64,000 nt of DNA, taken from contig OZ220698.1 of assembly GCA_965116555.1 (NCBI GenBank), forward strand, positions 2,046,001 to 2,110,000. The letters run 5' to 3'. Below the pieces are notes generated by a model. It saw nothing but the letters and a program-made list of their open reading frames with translations, searched no databases and was not told where the DNA came from. A program made the translations under genes and the position numbers. The DNA is from DAOUJH01 sp965116555 (GTDB lineage: Bacteria; Chloroflexota; Dehalococcoidia; Lucifugimonadales; QGNO01). Shown here piece after piece: positions 1 to 9,232 of the stretch. Position 1 is the stretch's first letter; each line of letters begins with the position of its first letter.

Positions 1-288
1 GTGAACTTCCGCAATCCCGTTACGCCTGTGATTGCCAACTGTACTGCCAAACCCTTGAGCGCTTCTTGGGAAATCAAGGAAGAGCTAGCACAACAGCTAT
101 GCGGCTGTGTACGCTGGCAGGACTCTATAAACTACATGGTCCAATCAGGGGTGGGCGAATTCATTGAGTTTGGCCCCGGTCAAGTGCTCACCAACATGGT
201 GAAACGCATCGCCAGCGATGCCAGCGTCAAGGCTGTTCACGACATCTCATCAGTAAGGGAACTGGTTGCCAACGGCCACAAAGAGTAG
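1..288 (+). CDS. fabD: Malonyl-CoA:ACP transacylase, C-terminal fragment (5' end outside window)
   Basis: Loads malonyl groups from CoA onto acyl carrier protein for fatty acid synthesis. Only the last 95 residues are in the window; the reading frame is open from base 1, so the GTG there is probably an internal valine. The fragment shows the FabD C-terminal pattern: TPVIAN near residue 8, the CVRWQDS segment at about 36-42, and the family signature FIEFGPG at about 54-60 followed by VLTNMVKRI. The active-site GHSLGE serine lies upstream and is not visible. nusB follows within about 45 bases and acpP after that, so the gene sits in a fatty-acid cluster interrupted by nusB. Confidence 0.93.
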   Translation: MNFRNPVTPVIANCTAKPLSASWEIKEELAQQLCGCVRWQDSINYMVQSGVGEFIEFGPGQVLTNMVKRIASDASVKAVHDISSVRELVANGHKE

Positions 289-331
289 CCCTGGGTCTGA
301 TAGATCTGAACAGGCCAATAGGACGCGCTCT

Positions 332-730
332 ATGCGCCGCAAGGCGCGCCGGGCGCTGTTGCAAGTCCTCTACGAGGTGGATACAGCCAGTCATTCTCTT
401 GAGGAAAGCCTTGGCTGGGTCACCGAACAGGCTCATTTGGACAAGAACGGCAGTTCCTTCATACGCCATCTTGCTGAAGAGGTAATAGCACAAAGGGACG
501 ATCTGGACATTGAGATTCAGCGCTATGCTCAGAGCTGGCCAGTGCAGCAGCTATCGCCCGTGGACCGCAATATATTGAGGATAGCGGTATATGAGGTTAA
601 GCGTGGGAAGGGAGTACCGCTCCAAGTGGCCATAAATGAGGCAGTAGAGCTGGCCAAACGGTTTGGTGGAGAGAGTTCGCCTCGTTTTATAAACGGGGTA
701 CTGGGTGCTGTTGCGGAATCCATGTCATAA
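332..730 (+). CDS. nusB: Transcription antitermination factor NusB
   Basis: NusB pairs with S10 (NusE, encoded here at 15794) on boxA RNA to protect rRNA transcripts from premature termination. The 132-residue product is all-helical in pattern and opens with the family's basic segment MRRKARRALLQVLYE. It carries the late motif PVDRNILRIAVYE near 76-88 and the C-terminal AINEAVELAKRFGG and FINGVLGA. I chose ATG 332 because AGGA lies 8 bases upstream and NusB proteins begin just before this basic stretch. An in-frame TTG at 266, overlapping fabD and preceded by AAGGGA, would add 22 residues and cannot be excluded. Confidence 0.92.
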   Translation: MRRKARRALLQVLYEVDTASHSLEESLGWVTEQAHLDKNGSSFIRHLAEEVIAQRDDLDIEIQRYAQSWPVQQLSPVDRNILRIAVYEVKRGKGVPLQVAINEAVELAKRFGGESSPRFINGVLGAVAESMS

Positions 731-774
731 TAGTTAATACTGATTCCCAAACAACTATTGAAGGAGAGCACAAT

Positions 775-1035
775 ATGGCAGCAGTGTTGGAGCGCGTGCA
801 AAAGTTGGTGGTCGATAAACTCGGAGTTGACGAAGCCGACGTGAAACCGGAGGCGTCGTTTACCAACGACCTCAACGCCGACTCGCTTGACTTGGTTGAA
901 CTCATCATGGCGTTTGAAGAAGAGTTCTCTCAAGACGGCGAAGCCATAGAGATCCCGGATGAAGATGCGGAGAATATCAACACCGTTGCGGATGCGGTCG
1001 ACTACCTCAAGGGCAAGGGCATCAAAGACAGCTAA
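775..1035 (+). CDS. acpP: Acyl carrier protein
   Basis: Small acidic carrier (86 residues) that holds growing acyl chains on a 4'-phosphopantetheine arm. The attachment motif is DSLDLVEL with Ser37 as the expected modified residue, preceded by FTNDLNA. The length is close to the usual 75-90. An AGGAGAG ribosome binding site lies 7 bases before the ATG. It follows nusB by 44 bases; fabG, which often sits between fabD and acpP, is absent. A 7-bp inverted repeat (AATAGTT/AACTATT) lies in the gap before the gene at about 730-760, of unknown meaning. Confidence 0.97.
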   Translation: MAAVLERVQKLVVDKLGVDEADVKPEASFTNDLNADSLDLVELIMAFEEEFSQDGEAIEIPDEDAENINTVADAVDYLKGKGIKDS

Positions 1036-1129
1036 TTAGCCCCGGTGTCGAATGCATGTTGGAAGCTTTGTCCTAGGCAGAAGACCGCCCTTAGTTCTAG
1101 GTAAATGCTAGTACTATTCCCAGATGATC

Positions 1130-1135
1130 TATAAT
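1130..1135 (+). promoter_or_regulatory. Possible -10 box upstream of the uracil-DNA glycosylase gene
   Basis: A perfect TATAAT lies 37 bases before ATG 1173 in the 137-base gap after acpP. No good -35 hexamer is seen 16-18 bases upstream (the best is poor), so this is a weak call resting on the -10 alone. Confidence 0.35.
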
Positions 1136-1172
1136 AAATGTGTTGGACGGGGGTTAGAACTCACCAAGAGAT

Positions 1173-1775
1173 ATGTCGGAACTGCAACAACTAGCCGGTC
1201 AGATAAGCAGTTGCATGGACTGCAACCTGTCACAGCACCGCACCAGGGCTGTCCCGGGTGAGGGACCGGAAGATGCCGACTTGATGTTCATTGGTGAAGG
1301 CCCCGGCTATAACGAAGACCAGCAAGGAAGGCCGTTCGTGGGCCAGGCTGGACTGTATCTAGAAGAGTTGCTGGCTTCCATAGGCTTCAGTAGGAACGAT
1401 GTATACATCACAAACATGGTCAAGTGTCGCCCACCCAGTAACCGCGACCCCTTCCCCGGAGAGATCCAGGCATGCAGCAAGTACCTTGACGTTCAGATAA
1501 AGCTGATCCAGCCCAGAGTAATTGTCACGTTGGGCCGTCATTCACTGGGCAAGTTCCTGCCGGGAGAGACCATAGGAAAGACCCATGGCAAGCCGCGCCA
1601 AGTAGGAAACTTGATTGTATACCCCATCTACCATCCGGCGGCTGCATTGCGTCAGCACACATTGCGCGCTGTATTAGAGCAAGATTTCCAGGCGATACCT
1701 TCTCTACTGCAAGAAGGCCTCCCATTGGAAAAACCGGAGGAACCCAAGTCCAGACAGATTTCCATGTTCCAGTAG
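1173..1775 (+). CDS. Family 4 uracil-DNA glycosylase (Fe-S type)
   Basis: Removes uracil from DNA after cytosine deamination, starting base excision repair. The 200-residue protein has all family 4 marks: four cysteines for a [4Fe-4S] cluster at Cys14, Cys17, Cys85 and Cys101; motif 1 GEGPGYNEDQQGRPFVG at 41-57; the segment ITNMVKCRPP at 79-88; and motif 2 with His154 in YHPAA. The C-terminal 25 residues are a variable tail. The ATG at 1173 has only a weak purine-rich site upstream. It ends 10 bases before the RNase J gene, suggesting co-transcription. The family is typical of Gram-positives, Chloroflexi, thermophiles and archaea. Confidence 0.94.
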   Translation: MSELQQLAGQISSCMDCNLSQHRTRAVPGEGPEDADLMFIGEGPGYNEDQQGRPFVGQAGLYLEELLASIGFSRNDVYITNMVKCRPPSNRDPFPGEIQACSKYLDVQIKLIQPRVIVTLGRHSLGKFLPGETIGKTHGKPRQVGNLIVYPIYHPAAALRQHTLRAVLEQDFQAIPSLLQEGLPLEKPEEPKSRQISMFQ

Positions 1776-1785
1776 AGTTTCAAGC

Positions 1786-3447
1786 ATGGGTAAACACCCC
1801 CTCAGAGTAATACCCCTCGGTGGATTGGGAGAGATAGGCAAGAACATGATGGCCTTGGAGTACGGCAAGGACATCATTGTTATTGATGTCGGCGTTCTCT
1901 TCCCTGAAGAGGACATGCTGGGAGTAGACCTGGTAATACCCAACATTTCCTACCTGGTTAAAAACAAGAACCGCGTCCGTGGCATCTTCATCACCCACGG
2001 ACACGAAGACCACACAGGCGCGCTACCCTACGTTCTCCGCGAGTTGAACGTTCCTGTCTATGCCCCCCGCCTGGCTTACGGCCTGATCTCGGTGAAGCTT
2101 AAGGAGCACAAGTTCCTGAAAGAGGCGTCTCTGCATGAGATAAGACCGGACCAGCAGATCAAGGTGGGGGCGTTCCAGGTACGGTTTTTCAGGGTCTGCC
2201 ACAGCATTCCGGACGCTATGGGACTGGCCATCAAGACGCCGTTAGGGATGGTTATCCACACGGGCGATTTCAAGATAGACCATACCCCTGCGGATGGGAA
2301 ACCAACTGACTTGGCTAACCTGGCCGAGCACTGCAAGGATGGCGCCTTCCTTCTCCTTTCAGACTCCACGTATGCCGATACGCCGGGTTATACACCTTCA
2401 GAAATGGTGGTGGGAGAAGCCCTTGACCACGCCATCCAACAGGCTGAGGGGAGGGTAATGATCGCCACCTTCGCCTCTCTGATAACGCGGATTCAGCAAG
2501 TAATAAATGCCTGTGCTAGACACGATAGGAAGATGGCCGTAATAGGCCGCAGCATGGTGAACAACGTCAAGATGGCCATGGAAATGGGCTATTTGGTTGA
2601 CCCGGCCGGGGTCTTGGTCCCTCTTCAGGCATTGGGCAAGCTGCCGCCGGAAAAAACGGTCATCATAGCTACTGGCAGCCAGGGCGAACCCACCTCGGCC
2701 CTGGTGCGAATCGCCAATGGGAACCATCGCGACATCAAAGTGATGCCGGGCGATACGGTAGTGATATCGGCTACGCCCATACCCGGCAACGAGCTTGTAG
2801 TCAGCCGCACCATAAGCAATCTCTACCGGCAGGGAGCGCGTGTCCTATACGACAAGGTGGCTCTGGTGCATGTTCACGGTCATGCCAGCCGGGAAGAGTT
2901 GAAGCTCATGCTGAACATCACCCGTCCCAAGTTCTTTGTTCCTATCCACGGTGAGTACCGGCACCTGGTGGCCCACCGCAACATTGCTCTGGAAGTGGGC
3001 GTTCAGCCTGAAAACGCCTTTGTGCTGGAAGACGGAGACGTCTTGGAGTTGACCAAGGAAGCTGGGCGCATTGGAGAAAGGGTGACCGCCGGCCATATCT
3101 ACGTGGATGGCTTGCAGCTTTGGGACATGAAGAGCCTGGTTCTCAGAGACCGTCGAACATTGTCTCGCGACGGCATAGTGGTTGTCTCCCTAGCCGTAGA
3201 CAAGGCCAACAGACGGGTCCTGGGTCAGCCGGAGGCAGTTTCCAGCGGGTTTGTAGACATGGAGGACTTCCCAGACCTGATGGCTCGCACTGCCGAGACC
3301 GCGCTCCGAGCGGTGAACGGGACCAACGGTGATCAGCACCTTGATTGGGAGGCCATCACAGCACAGGTGAAGGAATCAGTGGGAAGTTTCCTCTATGCGG
3401 AGACAAGGCTCCGGCCACTGGTGATCCCCGTTCCGGTAGAGGTGTAG
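1786..3447 (+). CDS. rnj: Ribonuclease J
   Basis: Metallo-beta-lactamase/beta-CASP ribonuclease that matures and degrades RNA in bacteria lacking RNase E-based decay; the family combines 5'-3' exo- and endonuclease activity. The 553-residue product matches usual length. The zinc motif HGHEDH is at 71-76 (His71, His73, Asp75, His76), followed by HTGD near 165 and the beta-CASP segment with GSQGEPTSAL. The late motif HVHGHASREELK near 363-374 and HGEYRHL near 390 are typical of RNase J. It lies 10 bases after the glycosylase gene and 11 bases before ftsK. Only one rnj copy is seen in the window. Confidence 0.96.
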   Translation: MGKHPLRVIPLGGLGEIGKNMMALEYGKDIIVIDVGVLFPEEDMLGVDLVIPNISYLVKNKNRVRGIFITHGHEDHTGALPYVLRELNVPVYAPRLAYGLISVKLKEHKFLKEASLHEIRPDQQIKVGAFQVRFFRVCHSIPDAMGLAIKTPLGMVIHTGDFKIDHTPADGKPTDLANLAEHCKDGAFLLLSDSTYADTPGYTPSEMVVGEALDHAIQQAEGRVMIATFASLITRIQQVINACARHDRKMAVIGRSMVNNVKMAMEMGYLVDPAGVLVPLQALGKLPPEKTVIIATGSQGEPTSALVRIANGNHRDIKVMPGDTVVISATPIPGNELVVSRTISNLYRQGARVLYDKVALVHVHGHASREELKLMLNITRPKFFVPIHGEYRHLVAHRNIALEVGVQPENAFVLEDGDVLELTKEAGRIGERVTAGHIYVDGLQLWDMKSLVLRDRRTLSRDGIVVVSLAVDKANRRVLGQPEAVSSGFVDMEDFPDLMARTAETALRAVNGTNGDQHLDWEAITAQVKESVGSFLYAETRLRPLVIPVPVEV

Positions 3448-3458
3448 GGGTAAGGGTC

Positions 3459-5660
3459 ATGGCAAAGCTAAGCTCCAAGGTCAAAGGCAAGTCGAAGCCA
3501 AAATATGTGTGGCGCAGGCTTCTTAACTTTTTCGCCAAGAACTGGTACGGAAGGCTGATTGTAGTCAGCGTCGTATTGGTTGCTCTGGGTTTGATATTCC
3601 GGAGTTACCTTGTCAATGATTTCTATCCATGGGCCCGTGATGGAGTGCTTGGCGCGGTAGGATTGGGGGTATACTTCCTAACTCTTTGGACACTGGCATT
3701 CCTGGGAGCCTTGCGCCTCAAGCCAAGAATGGTATTGGACACCTGGCAATGGTGGACAGCCTCAGCCCTTGTGGTAGTGGCGCTTCAAACCGCCTTGGGA
3801 TCACTTCATGGCTCAGGTGGCGTTGTCGCGGACACAACGTACGGTGGCGTTGCCGGCGAGTGGTTGTGGAACGACTGGTTGCGCGGCATTCCCCTGATTG
3901 CCGGCCTGCTGTTGCTATCAGCAATCATAGTTTGGCCCCGGTTTTTCTCCCAAGCAGCAAAGGACGCCCTTCGAGTTGCGGGCAGGAAGCTTCGTGCGCT
4001 AGCTGTAGCCGCCTTAAGGGGGATGTGGAGAATTATCAAAGCGGCGCCACGAAAGATTTGGAGCAGGGTTTTGCTGCTTGTTCGCGGCCCCGGAAGGTCT
4101 GCCGGGTCAAGGGCAGATATGGACGACCCCTTACAGGATATGGAAGAGATCATATACCCGGATGAAGAAGATGATTACTTTGATGACGATGAGCTCTCTA
4201 TAGTAGGGGATACGGAAGACGAGGAAGAACCCATGCCCCAAAAGGCTGTTACCGTCTCCCAGTGGAAGCCTCCAGGCACCGGGTTCCTTGATAAGCCTCC
4301 TGCCACGATGACTGACGGCAAGAAAGAGGAAGCGGTCCGCAGGGATGTGGCGCGCAGAATAGAAGAGGCCCTAGCCGAACACGGTGTAGACGTAGAGGTA
4401 AAGAACGAACAGATTAAACCCGGCCCCACAGTCACACTGTATGGCCTGACTCCCGGATGGAAGCAGAAGACCCGCGTAAGAGTTGACGCCATTGTGGCCC
4501 GGGAAAAGGACATGGCCTTGGCCCTGTCCGCGCCCAGTTTGCGCATACAGGCTCCTGTTCCCGGCGAGGCAGTGGTCGGCATTGAGGTGCCCAACCGTAA
4601 TCCGGTGCTGGTTGCTCTCCGTAGCATATTGGAATCCGAAGAGTTTCTTGCTTTGCACAAGAAGGGAGGTCTCGCCGTGGGCCTTGGACAGGGTTCCGGA
4701 GGGAATCCCATAGTCTCCGACCTTAGGAGATTGCCTCATCTCCTCATTGCAGGCGCCACGGGCAGCGGCAAGAGCGTTTGCATGAACACTCTGATACTCT
4801 CCATAGCTTGCAAAATGTCTCCGGAGAGGGTGCGTATGCTCCTCATAGACCCCAAGCGAGTTGAGCTCACCCCATACAACGGGCTCCCGCACCTCATGAC
4901 GCCCGTTGTGGTGGATCCGGAAGAGTCGGTCAGGGCGCTCAAGGGTATCATTGGCGAGATGAACCGGCGTTACAGGCGCATGGAGGAGCTGGGTGTGCGC
5001 AATATAGAGGGCTACCACCGTCACCCCCAGGCCCTGGAACCCATGCCCTACCTGGTTATAGCGGTAGATGAGCTGGCCGACCTCATGATGACGTCGTCCC
5101 ATGAGGTGGAGCAGACCCTTACCCGCCTGGCGCAGCTGGGCCGAGCCACCGGCATACACCTCATTGTTGCCACGCAGAGGCCTTCAGTGAACGTAGTCAC
5201 CGGCCTTATAAAAGCCAACATCCCCAGCCGGATCAGCTTTGCCGTTGTTTCCCAGGTAGACTCTAGAACTATCTTGGACGCTGCCGGGGCAGAGAAGCTC
5301 CTTGGCAGGGGAGATATGCTCTTCCTTTCCGGAGATACTCCCAAGCCGCAGCGAGTACAAGGAGCATTCGTTTCAGACAAGGAAACCGAGACACTCATGG
5401 ATCACTGGCGGGAGCAGAGTGGACCCCAGCTGCCCGAGTTCAATCTGGAGCCTGAAGTGGTCGAGTCCCAAGCTGACGGCAACGGCGCAGCAGGAGGTGG
5501 GCCGAGGGACGCCATGCTGGACAAAGCCATAGAGCTGGCCAGCACCCACTCGCAGGTATCTACCTCGTTACTTCAAAGGCGCCTGCGTATAGGTTATCCC
5601 AGAGCGGCGAGACTCATGGACCAGCTGGAAGACGAAGGCATTGTTCGCCGCTCCGAGTGA
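3459..5660 (+). CDS. ftsK: FtsK/SpoIIIE DNA translocase
   Basis: Membrane-anchored ATPase that pumps chromosomal DNA through the division septum. The 733-residue protein has four predicted membrane helices in the first 190 residues, then an acidic linker rich in Asp and Glu at about 215-260, and the motor: Walker A GATGSGKS at 432-439 and Walker B with Asp537-Glu538. The winged-helix gamma domain that reads KOPS-type sequences occupies the last 65 residues. I chose ATG 3459, after GGGGTAAGGG, because the longer frame upstream only copies RNase J sequence. It follows rnj by 11 bases. A 123-base gap without a gene separates it from the convergent mrp gene. Confidence 0.96.
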   Translation: MAKLSSKVKGKSKPKYVWRRLLNFFAKNWYGRLIVVSVVLVALGLIFRSYLVNDFYPWARDGVLGAVGLGVYFLTLWTLAFLGALRLKPRMVLDTWQWWTASALVVVALQTALGSLHGSGGVVADTTYGGVAGEWLWNDWLRGIPLIAGLLLLSAIIVWPRFFSQAAKDALRVAGRKLRALAVAALRGMWRIIKAAPRKIWSRVLLLVRGPGRSAGSRADMDDPLQDMEEIIYPDEEDDYFDDDELSIVGDTEDEEEPMPQKAVTVSQWKPPGTGFLDKPPATMTDGKKEEAVRRDVARRIEEALAEHGVDVEVKNEQIKPGPTVTLYGLTPGWKQKTRVRVDAIVAREKDMALALSAPSLRIQAPVPGEAVVGIEVPNRNPVLVALRSILESEEFLALHKKGGLAVGLGQGSGGNPIVSDLRRLPHLLIAGATGSGKSVCMNTLILSIACKMSPERVRMLLIDPKRVELTPYNGLPHLMTPVVVDPEESVRALKGIIGEMNRRYRRMEELGVRNIEGYHRHPQALEPMPYLVIAVDELADLMMTSSHEVEQTLTRLAQLGRATGIHLIVATQRPSVNVVTGLIKANIPSRISFAVVSQVDSRTILDAAGAEKLLGRGDMLFLSGDTPKPQRVQGAFVSDKETETLMDHWREQSGPQLPEFNLEPEVVESQADGNGAAGGGPRDAMLDKAIELASTHSQVSTSLLQRRLRIGYPRAARLMDQLEDEGIVRRSE

Positions 5661-5783
5661 TCCCTACTAGGGAACACTGACGCTACATCCCCCCGTGCCA
5701 TGGCGCGCAGATGGGCGTGCAAGTACGCTACCTTAGTTGGGAAGAGGGACAAATAATCTGAAGGCGGTGCGCCTGGGCCGGAA

Positions 5784-6617
5784 TCAGCCTACGGCCTGGC
5801 TGGTCGATGGCAACTTAGGTAGAACGGCCTCCACTAAGCGGTCGTATTCGTCGGCCACTAGCTTGCTTTCCAGCACGGTGGGCTTCTTGCTGTTCATATA
5901 CTCGGCCAGCAGTTGATGTCTACCCAGGAAGGCCAAGTTCATCTCTGCTGCGAGGTCTTCTCCGGCGCCTGAACCGAATACACCGCCGGAGAGGTTTTCC
6001 ACTACACCCAACACGTTCACGTTCATCTTCTTGATCATATTTATAGACCGCTTGGCGTCCAGCTTGGCCAGCGACTGAGGCGTGGTCACCACCACAAAGC
6101 CGTCCAACTGTAGGACCTGCATAATGGTGAGAGGCGCGTCTGAGGTGCCGGGAGGCAGGTCGACGATCAGGTAGTCGAGTTCACCCCAGTCGGTGTTCTC
6201 CAGTAACTGGTTCAGGGCGTTGTGGATCATGGGGCCGCGCCAGATGATGGCCTCTTCTTCGTTCTGCTGGAAAAAGGACATGGATATGACCTTTACGCCG
6301 TAAGCGCGGGGAGGTATGAACTGGCCGTTATCCATAGTGGCGGACTCCGTAGCACCTATGACTTTTGCCGCATTGGGACAGTCTATGTCGGAATCCAGCA
6401 GCCCAACGGAGAAACCTTTGTTTGCCAGGGCAACCGCCAGGTTCACCGCTACGGTTGTCTTACCCACGCCGCCCTTACCGCTGTAAACGCCCAGCTTTAC
6501 CTTGATGCGACTAAGGCGGTCGCTTATCTGGAGGCGCTGCTGCCAGGTACGTTTGATAGAGTCAAGACGAGCCCGCTCTTGGTGGCTCATCTCAGGTAAT
6601 TTACGTTCTGCCGTCAT
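5784..6617 (-). CDS. Mrp/ApbC-type Fe-S cluster carrier ATPase
   Basis: P-loop NTPase of the Mrp/NBP35 branch, which binds and delivers iron-sulfur clusters to apoproteins. The deviant Walker A GKGGVGKT is at 47-54; DSDIDCPN follows at about 75, then the Walker B-like YLIVDLPPGTSDAPL and the switch VVTTPQ. No C-terminal CxxC pair, common in Mrp, is present, and the protein (277 aa) lacks the N-terminal DUF59 domain. That domain is instead encoded separately by the preceding gene, which ends 3 bases before this start. The split pair strongly suggests a joint role in cluster assembly or transfer. Confidence 0.9.
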   Translation of the reverse strand: MTAERKLPEMSHQERARLDSIKRTWQQRLQISDRLSRIKVKLGVYSGKGGVGKTTVAVNLAVALANKGFSVGLLDSDIDCPNAAKVIGATESATMDNGQFIPPRAYGVKVISMSFFQQNEEEAIIWRGPMIHNALNQLLENTDWGELDYLIVDLPPGTSDAPLTIMQVLQLDGFVVVTTPQSLAKLDAKRSINMIKKMNVNVLGVVENLSGGVFGSGAGEDLAAEMNLAFLGRHQLLAEYMNSKKPTVLESKLVADEYDRLVEAVLPKLPSTSQAVG

Positions 6618-6620
6618 TGG

Positions 6621-6926
6621 CTAGATGCCCAGGAGGGCCTTGCCGTCTTCGGTGAGCATATCGGGCGTCCACGGTGGGTCAAAGACCATCTCCACGGTCA
6701 CGTCCTCCAGTCCTTCCAGCTCAGAGACGGCCCACTCCGCCTGCTGCGCTATGTACGGCCCCATGCCGCAGCCGGGGGCGGTAAGCGTCATCAGGACGTG
6801 CACCTCGTTGCCGTCGTTGACCTCTACTCCGTATATCAATCCAAGGTCAACCACATTGACCGGGATCTCAGGGTCGTAGACTTCCTTGAGCTTCTCCAAG
6901 ACTTCTTCTTTGGTTATGGTAGTCAT
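6621..6926 (-). CDS. DUF59/MIP18-family protein (SufT/PaaD-like)
   Basis: Small (101 aa) DUF59 protein; the family includes SufT and PaaD and acts in iron-sulfur protein maturation. The signature is clear: DPEIPVNVVDLGLIYGVEV near 18-36, then TAPGCGMG with a conserved cysteine near residue 53, and the late VFDPPWTPDMLTEDGK. It directly precedes the Mrp-like ATPase, and in many bacteria the two are fused as one protein, so they probably act on the same clusters. No sufBCD genes are in the window. Confidence 0.92.
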   Translation of the reverse strand: MTTITKEEVLEKLKEVYDPEIPVNVVDLGLIYGVEVNDGNEVHVLMTLTAPGCGMGPYIAQQAEWAVSELEGLEDVTVEMVFDPPWTPDMLTEDGKALLGI

Positions 6927-6994
6927 CTCTTACTCCCGTTGAGGATGATACAAGGTTTCAGTACATGGATTGTATCCAATGTCGATTCACATGG

Positions 6995-7243
6995 TCAACT
7001 TTGCAGCTTCAGTCTTGGGTCTCCGGAGACATCCCATTGCTCCAGTTCCAGATGACTCTGGCTGAGGGAGGCGCGTCCTGCTATGCCGCCGAGCGGCCAG
7101 TCGAATACCACCAGCCAGAAAGGACCCTCGGCGTCGTTCTCTTTGTCAACGGATGCTGCGATCAACCCGGTCCTGCCGTAAAAAAGTGATTCCCGGTCCG
7201 TGACCTTGACCCTGCTGCCCAGCTTTATTTCTTGCCCTGTCAT
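6995..7243 (-). CDS. Small hypothetical protein, possible SH3-like barrel
   Basis: Unrecognised 82-residue protein between proS and the DUF59 gene, all on the minus strand. I accept it as real because a GGAG site lies 6 bases before the ATG and it fills the gap in the operon. The sequence is beta-rich: GSRVKVTD near 9-16, YGRTGLIAAS near 22-31 and FWLVVFDWPLGG near 42-53. This resembles KOW/SH3-like small barrels, but no family is identified. The last 20 residues are less conserved in look. It could assist the neighbouring Fe-S genes or ProRS; nothing in the sequence decides. Confidence 0.65.
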   Translation of the reverse strand: MTGQEIKLGSRVKVTDRESLFYGRTGLIAASVDKENDAEGPFWLVVFDWPLGGIAGRASLSQSHLELEQWDVSGDPRLKLQS

Positions 7244-7335
7244 TAGTTGCTCCGGAAAACGTATTGGCCTTAACGAAACGATGATACACCACTTTCAGGT
7301 TCTGATACAGGCTCAAAGGCCACGAGAGGAGGCGC

Positions 7336-9039
7336 TCACCGTGGTTGGCTCAGGATTGATTTAACCGTCTCCACCGCGCTGTCTAACGGCGCCAGGGCCC
7401 CTTTTTCTTCCAGCCTGCCTTTGAGCTCTATTGAGGCTTGCCGCAGGTTGCGCGGCGAAACCACCAAGCGTAGAGGAAGCCCCAGCAGGTCGGCGTCATT
7501 GAACTTCACGCCCGCGGACTCCTCTCGGTCATCATACAGTACCTCCAGTCCGGCTTCTTGCAACTTCCGGTATAGGTCTTCCGATGCCTTGTACACTTCG
7601 CTGTTTTCAGGATTGAGAGAAAGCAGGTGCACCTGGTAAGGGGCTATGGGTGGCGGGAAAACGATCCCCTTTTCGTCGTGGTTCTGCTCGATGGCGGCGG
7701 CCAGCAGACGTCCCACGCCTATGCCGTAACACCCCATCACCATGGGATGCTGGTTACCGTGCTCGTCGAGGTAGCCGGCTTCGAGGCGTTCGGAGTAGAA
7801 GGTGCCCAGCTTGAAGATATGCCCCACCTCTATGCCGCGAATGGCTTCCAGTTTGGACTCGCATTTGGGACAGGTGTACCCCTCCTTGGCCAGCGCTACG
7901 TCCGCCTCCAGAGCCGCTTGGAAGTCCCTGGGGAAGTTGGCGTTGCGGAAATGGTATCCGTCTCTGTTAGCGCCGACGACAAAGTTGTTTCCGGTATTGG
8001 CCGATTCATCCACTACAACCGTCACGTCTTTCAGGCCGATGGGTGATGCCGAACCGGCCACTATCCCTGCTTCCGCCACCTCTTCGTCTGACGCCATGCG
8101 CAGATCAGTGGCTTTGAGGATGTTGCTCAGCTTGATCTCGTTGACGTCCAGGTCGCCGCGAATCACCACGAACACCAGGCGGTCACCGGCCATGTAGAAG
8201 ACGGCTTTCAGCGTCTTGCTCTGGGGCACGGCGAGAAGCTGCGCCAAGTCCTCTATGGTCTTTGCTCCCGGGGTGGCTATCTCTTCCAAGGGGGCCTGTT
8301 CTTCATGAGGAAGGGGTTCCAGCTTGAAACCGGCCCGTTCCACGTTGGCGGCATAATCGCAACCTGGGCAATGGAGAATTGTATCCTCTCCGGCCTCCGC
8401 GGGGAGGATGAACTCCTGCGAGTCCTTGCCGCCGATAGCGCCGCTGTCGGCCTCCGCCACCAGGGTGGGCAGGCCGCTGCGCCTGAATATGTTGCGATAG
8501 GCCTGTGACATCTTGTTGTAAGAGATAGCCAGTCCTTCTTCGTCGGCGTCGAAGGAATAGGCGTCCTTCATGGCAAATTCACGGACGCGCAGCAGCCCGG
8601 CACGGGGACGCGGCTCGTCACGGAACTTGGTCTGTATCTGGTACAGGTTTAGGGGCAGGTCCCTATAGGAGTTGACGTTGGCTTTGGCAATGTTGGTAAT
8701 AACCTCTTCATGGGTGGGCGCCAGCACAAGGTCTCGCTCCCTCCTATCTTGCAGCCGGAAAAGGTTCTGGCCCAGAGCCGCGTCCCGGCCCGTTTTGTGC
8801 CATAGCTCCAGCGGCTGGAGTGTGGGCATGTGTACTTCCTGCGCCCCGGCTGCGTCCATCTCTTCACGGATAATCTGCTCCAGCTTCTTCAGAGAGCGGT
8901 ACGCCAGCGGGAGGTAGGCGTAAACGCCCGCCGCCACCTGGTAGATGAGGCTTGCCCTCAGCATGAGCCGGTGACTGGCGGTCTCCGCCTCCGCCGGGGC
9001 TTCTCGCAGTGTTTTGCCTAACGATTGGGATACACGCAT
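7336..9039 (-). CDS. proS: Prolyl-tRNA synthetase, bacterial type with editing domain
   Basis: Class II synthetase charging tRNA-Pro. The 567-residue length fits the bacterial form carrying an inserted editing domain (about 225-400). The N-terminal QSLGKTLREAP, motif 2 with FRDEPRPRAGLLRVREF, the insertion with HCPGCDYAANVE and YTCPKC, and EVGHIFKLGTFYS are all typical. I chose ATG 9039, preceded by GAGGAA; the frame continues 42 codons further upstream but the extension is Cys-rich and unlike the family. The gene heads a minus-strand run with the small protein, DUF59 and Mrp genes. I saw no T-box leader in the 230-base gap upstream. Confidence 0.96.
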   Translation of the reverse strand: MRVSQSLGKTLREAPAEAETASHRLMLRASLIYQVAAGVYAYLPLAYRSLKKLEQIIREEMDAAGAQEVHMPTLQPLELWHKTGRDAALGQNLFRLQDRRERDLVLAPTHEEVITNIAKANVNSYRDLPLNLYQIQTKFRDEPRPRAGLLRVREFAMKDAYSFDADEEGLAISYNKMSQAYRNIFRRSGLPTLVAEADSGAIGGKDSQEFILPAEAGEDTILHCPGCDYAANVERAGFKLEPLPHEEQAPLEEIATPGAKTIEDLAQLLAVPQSKTLKAVFYMAGDRLVFVVIRGDLDVNEIKLSNILKATDLRMASDEEVAEAGIVAGSASPIGLKDVTVVVDESANTGNNFVVGANRDGYHFRNANFPRDFQAALEADVALAKEGYTCPKCESKLEAIRGIEVGHIFKLGTFYSERLEAGYLDEHGNQHPMVMGCYGIGVGRLLAAAIEQNHDEKGIVFPPPIAPYQVHLLSLNPENSEVYKASEDLYRKLQEAGLEVLYDDREESAGVKFNDADLLGLPLRLVVSPRNLRQASIELKGRLEEKGALAPLDSAVETVKSILSQPR

Positions 9040-9203
9040 TGAATGTTCCTCTTGGCCTTTGTAGCAGCTTAGGTTATCAAAAATGAGCAGTGCTGTGCAC
9101 AGACATGCGGGCATACGGACATAAGGACATGCGAATTGACCTGAACAGGCGTAGCCCTTGCTCATTAAGCAGGCGGCAATCTGTTAATATTAGAGTCGCT
9201 CAA

Positions 9204-9232
9204 TTGACACTACAGGGCAGGTAGATTAGATT
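9204..9232 (+). promoter_or_regulatory. Sigma-70 type promoter of the GH15 gene
   Basis: TTGACA (9204-9209), a 17-base spacer and TAGATT (9227-9232). Transcription should begin near 9239, giving a 5' leader of about 33 bases before ATG 9272. It lies in the divergent gap between proS and the GH15 gene. Confidence 0.7.
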
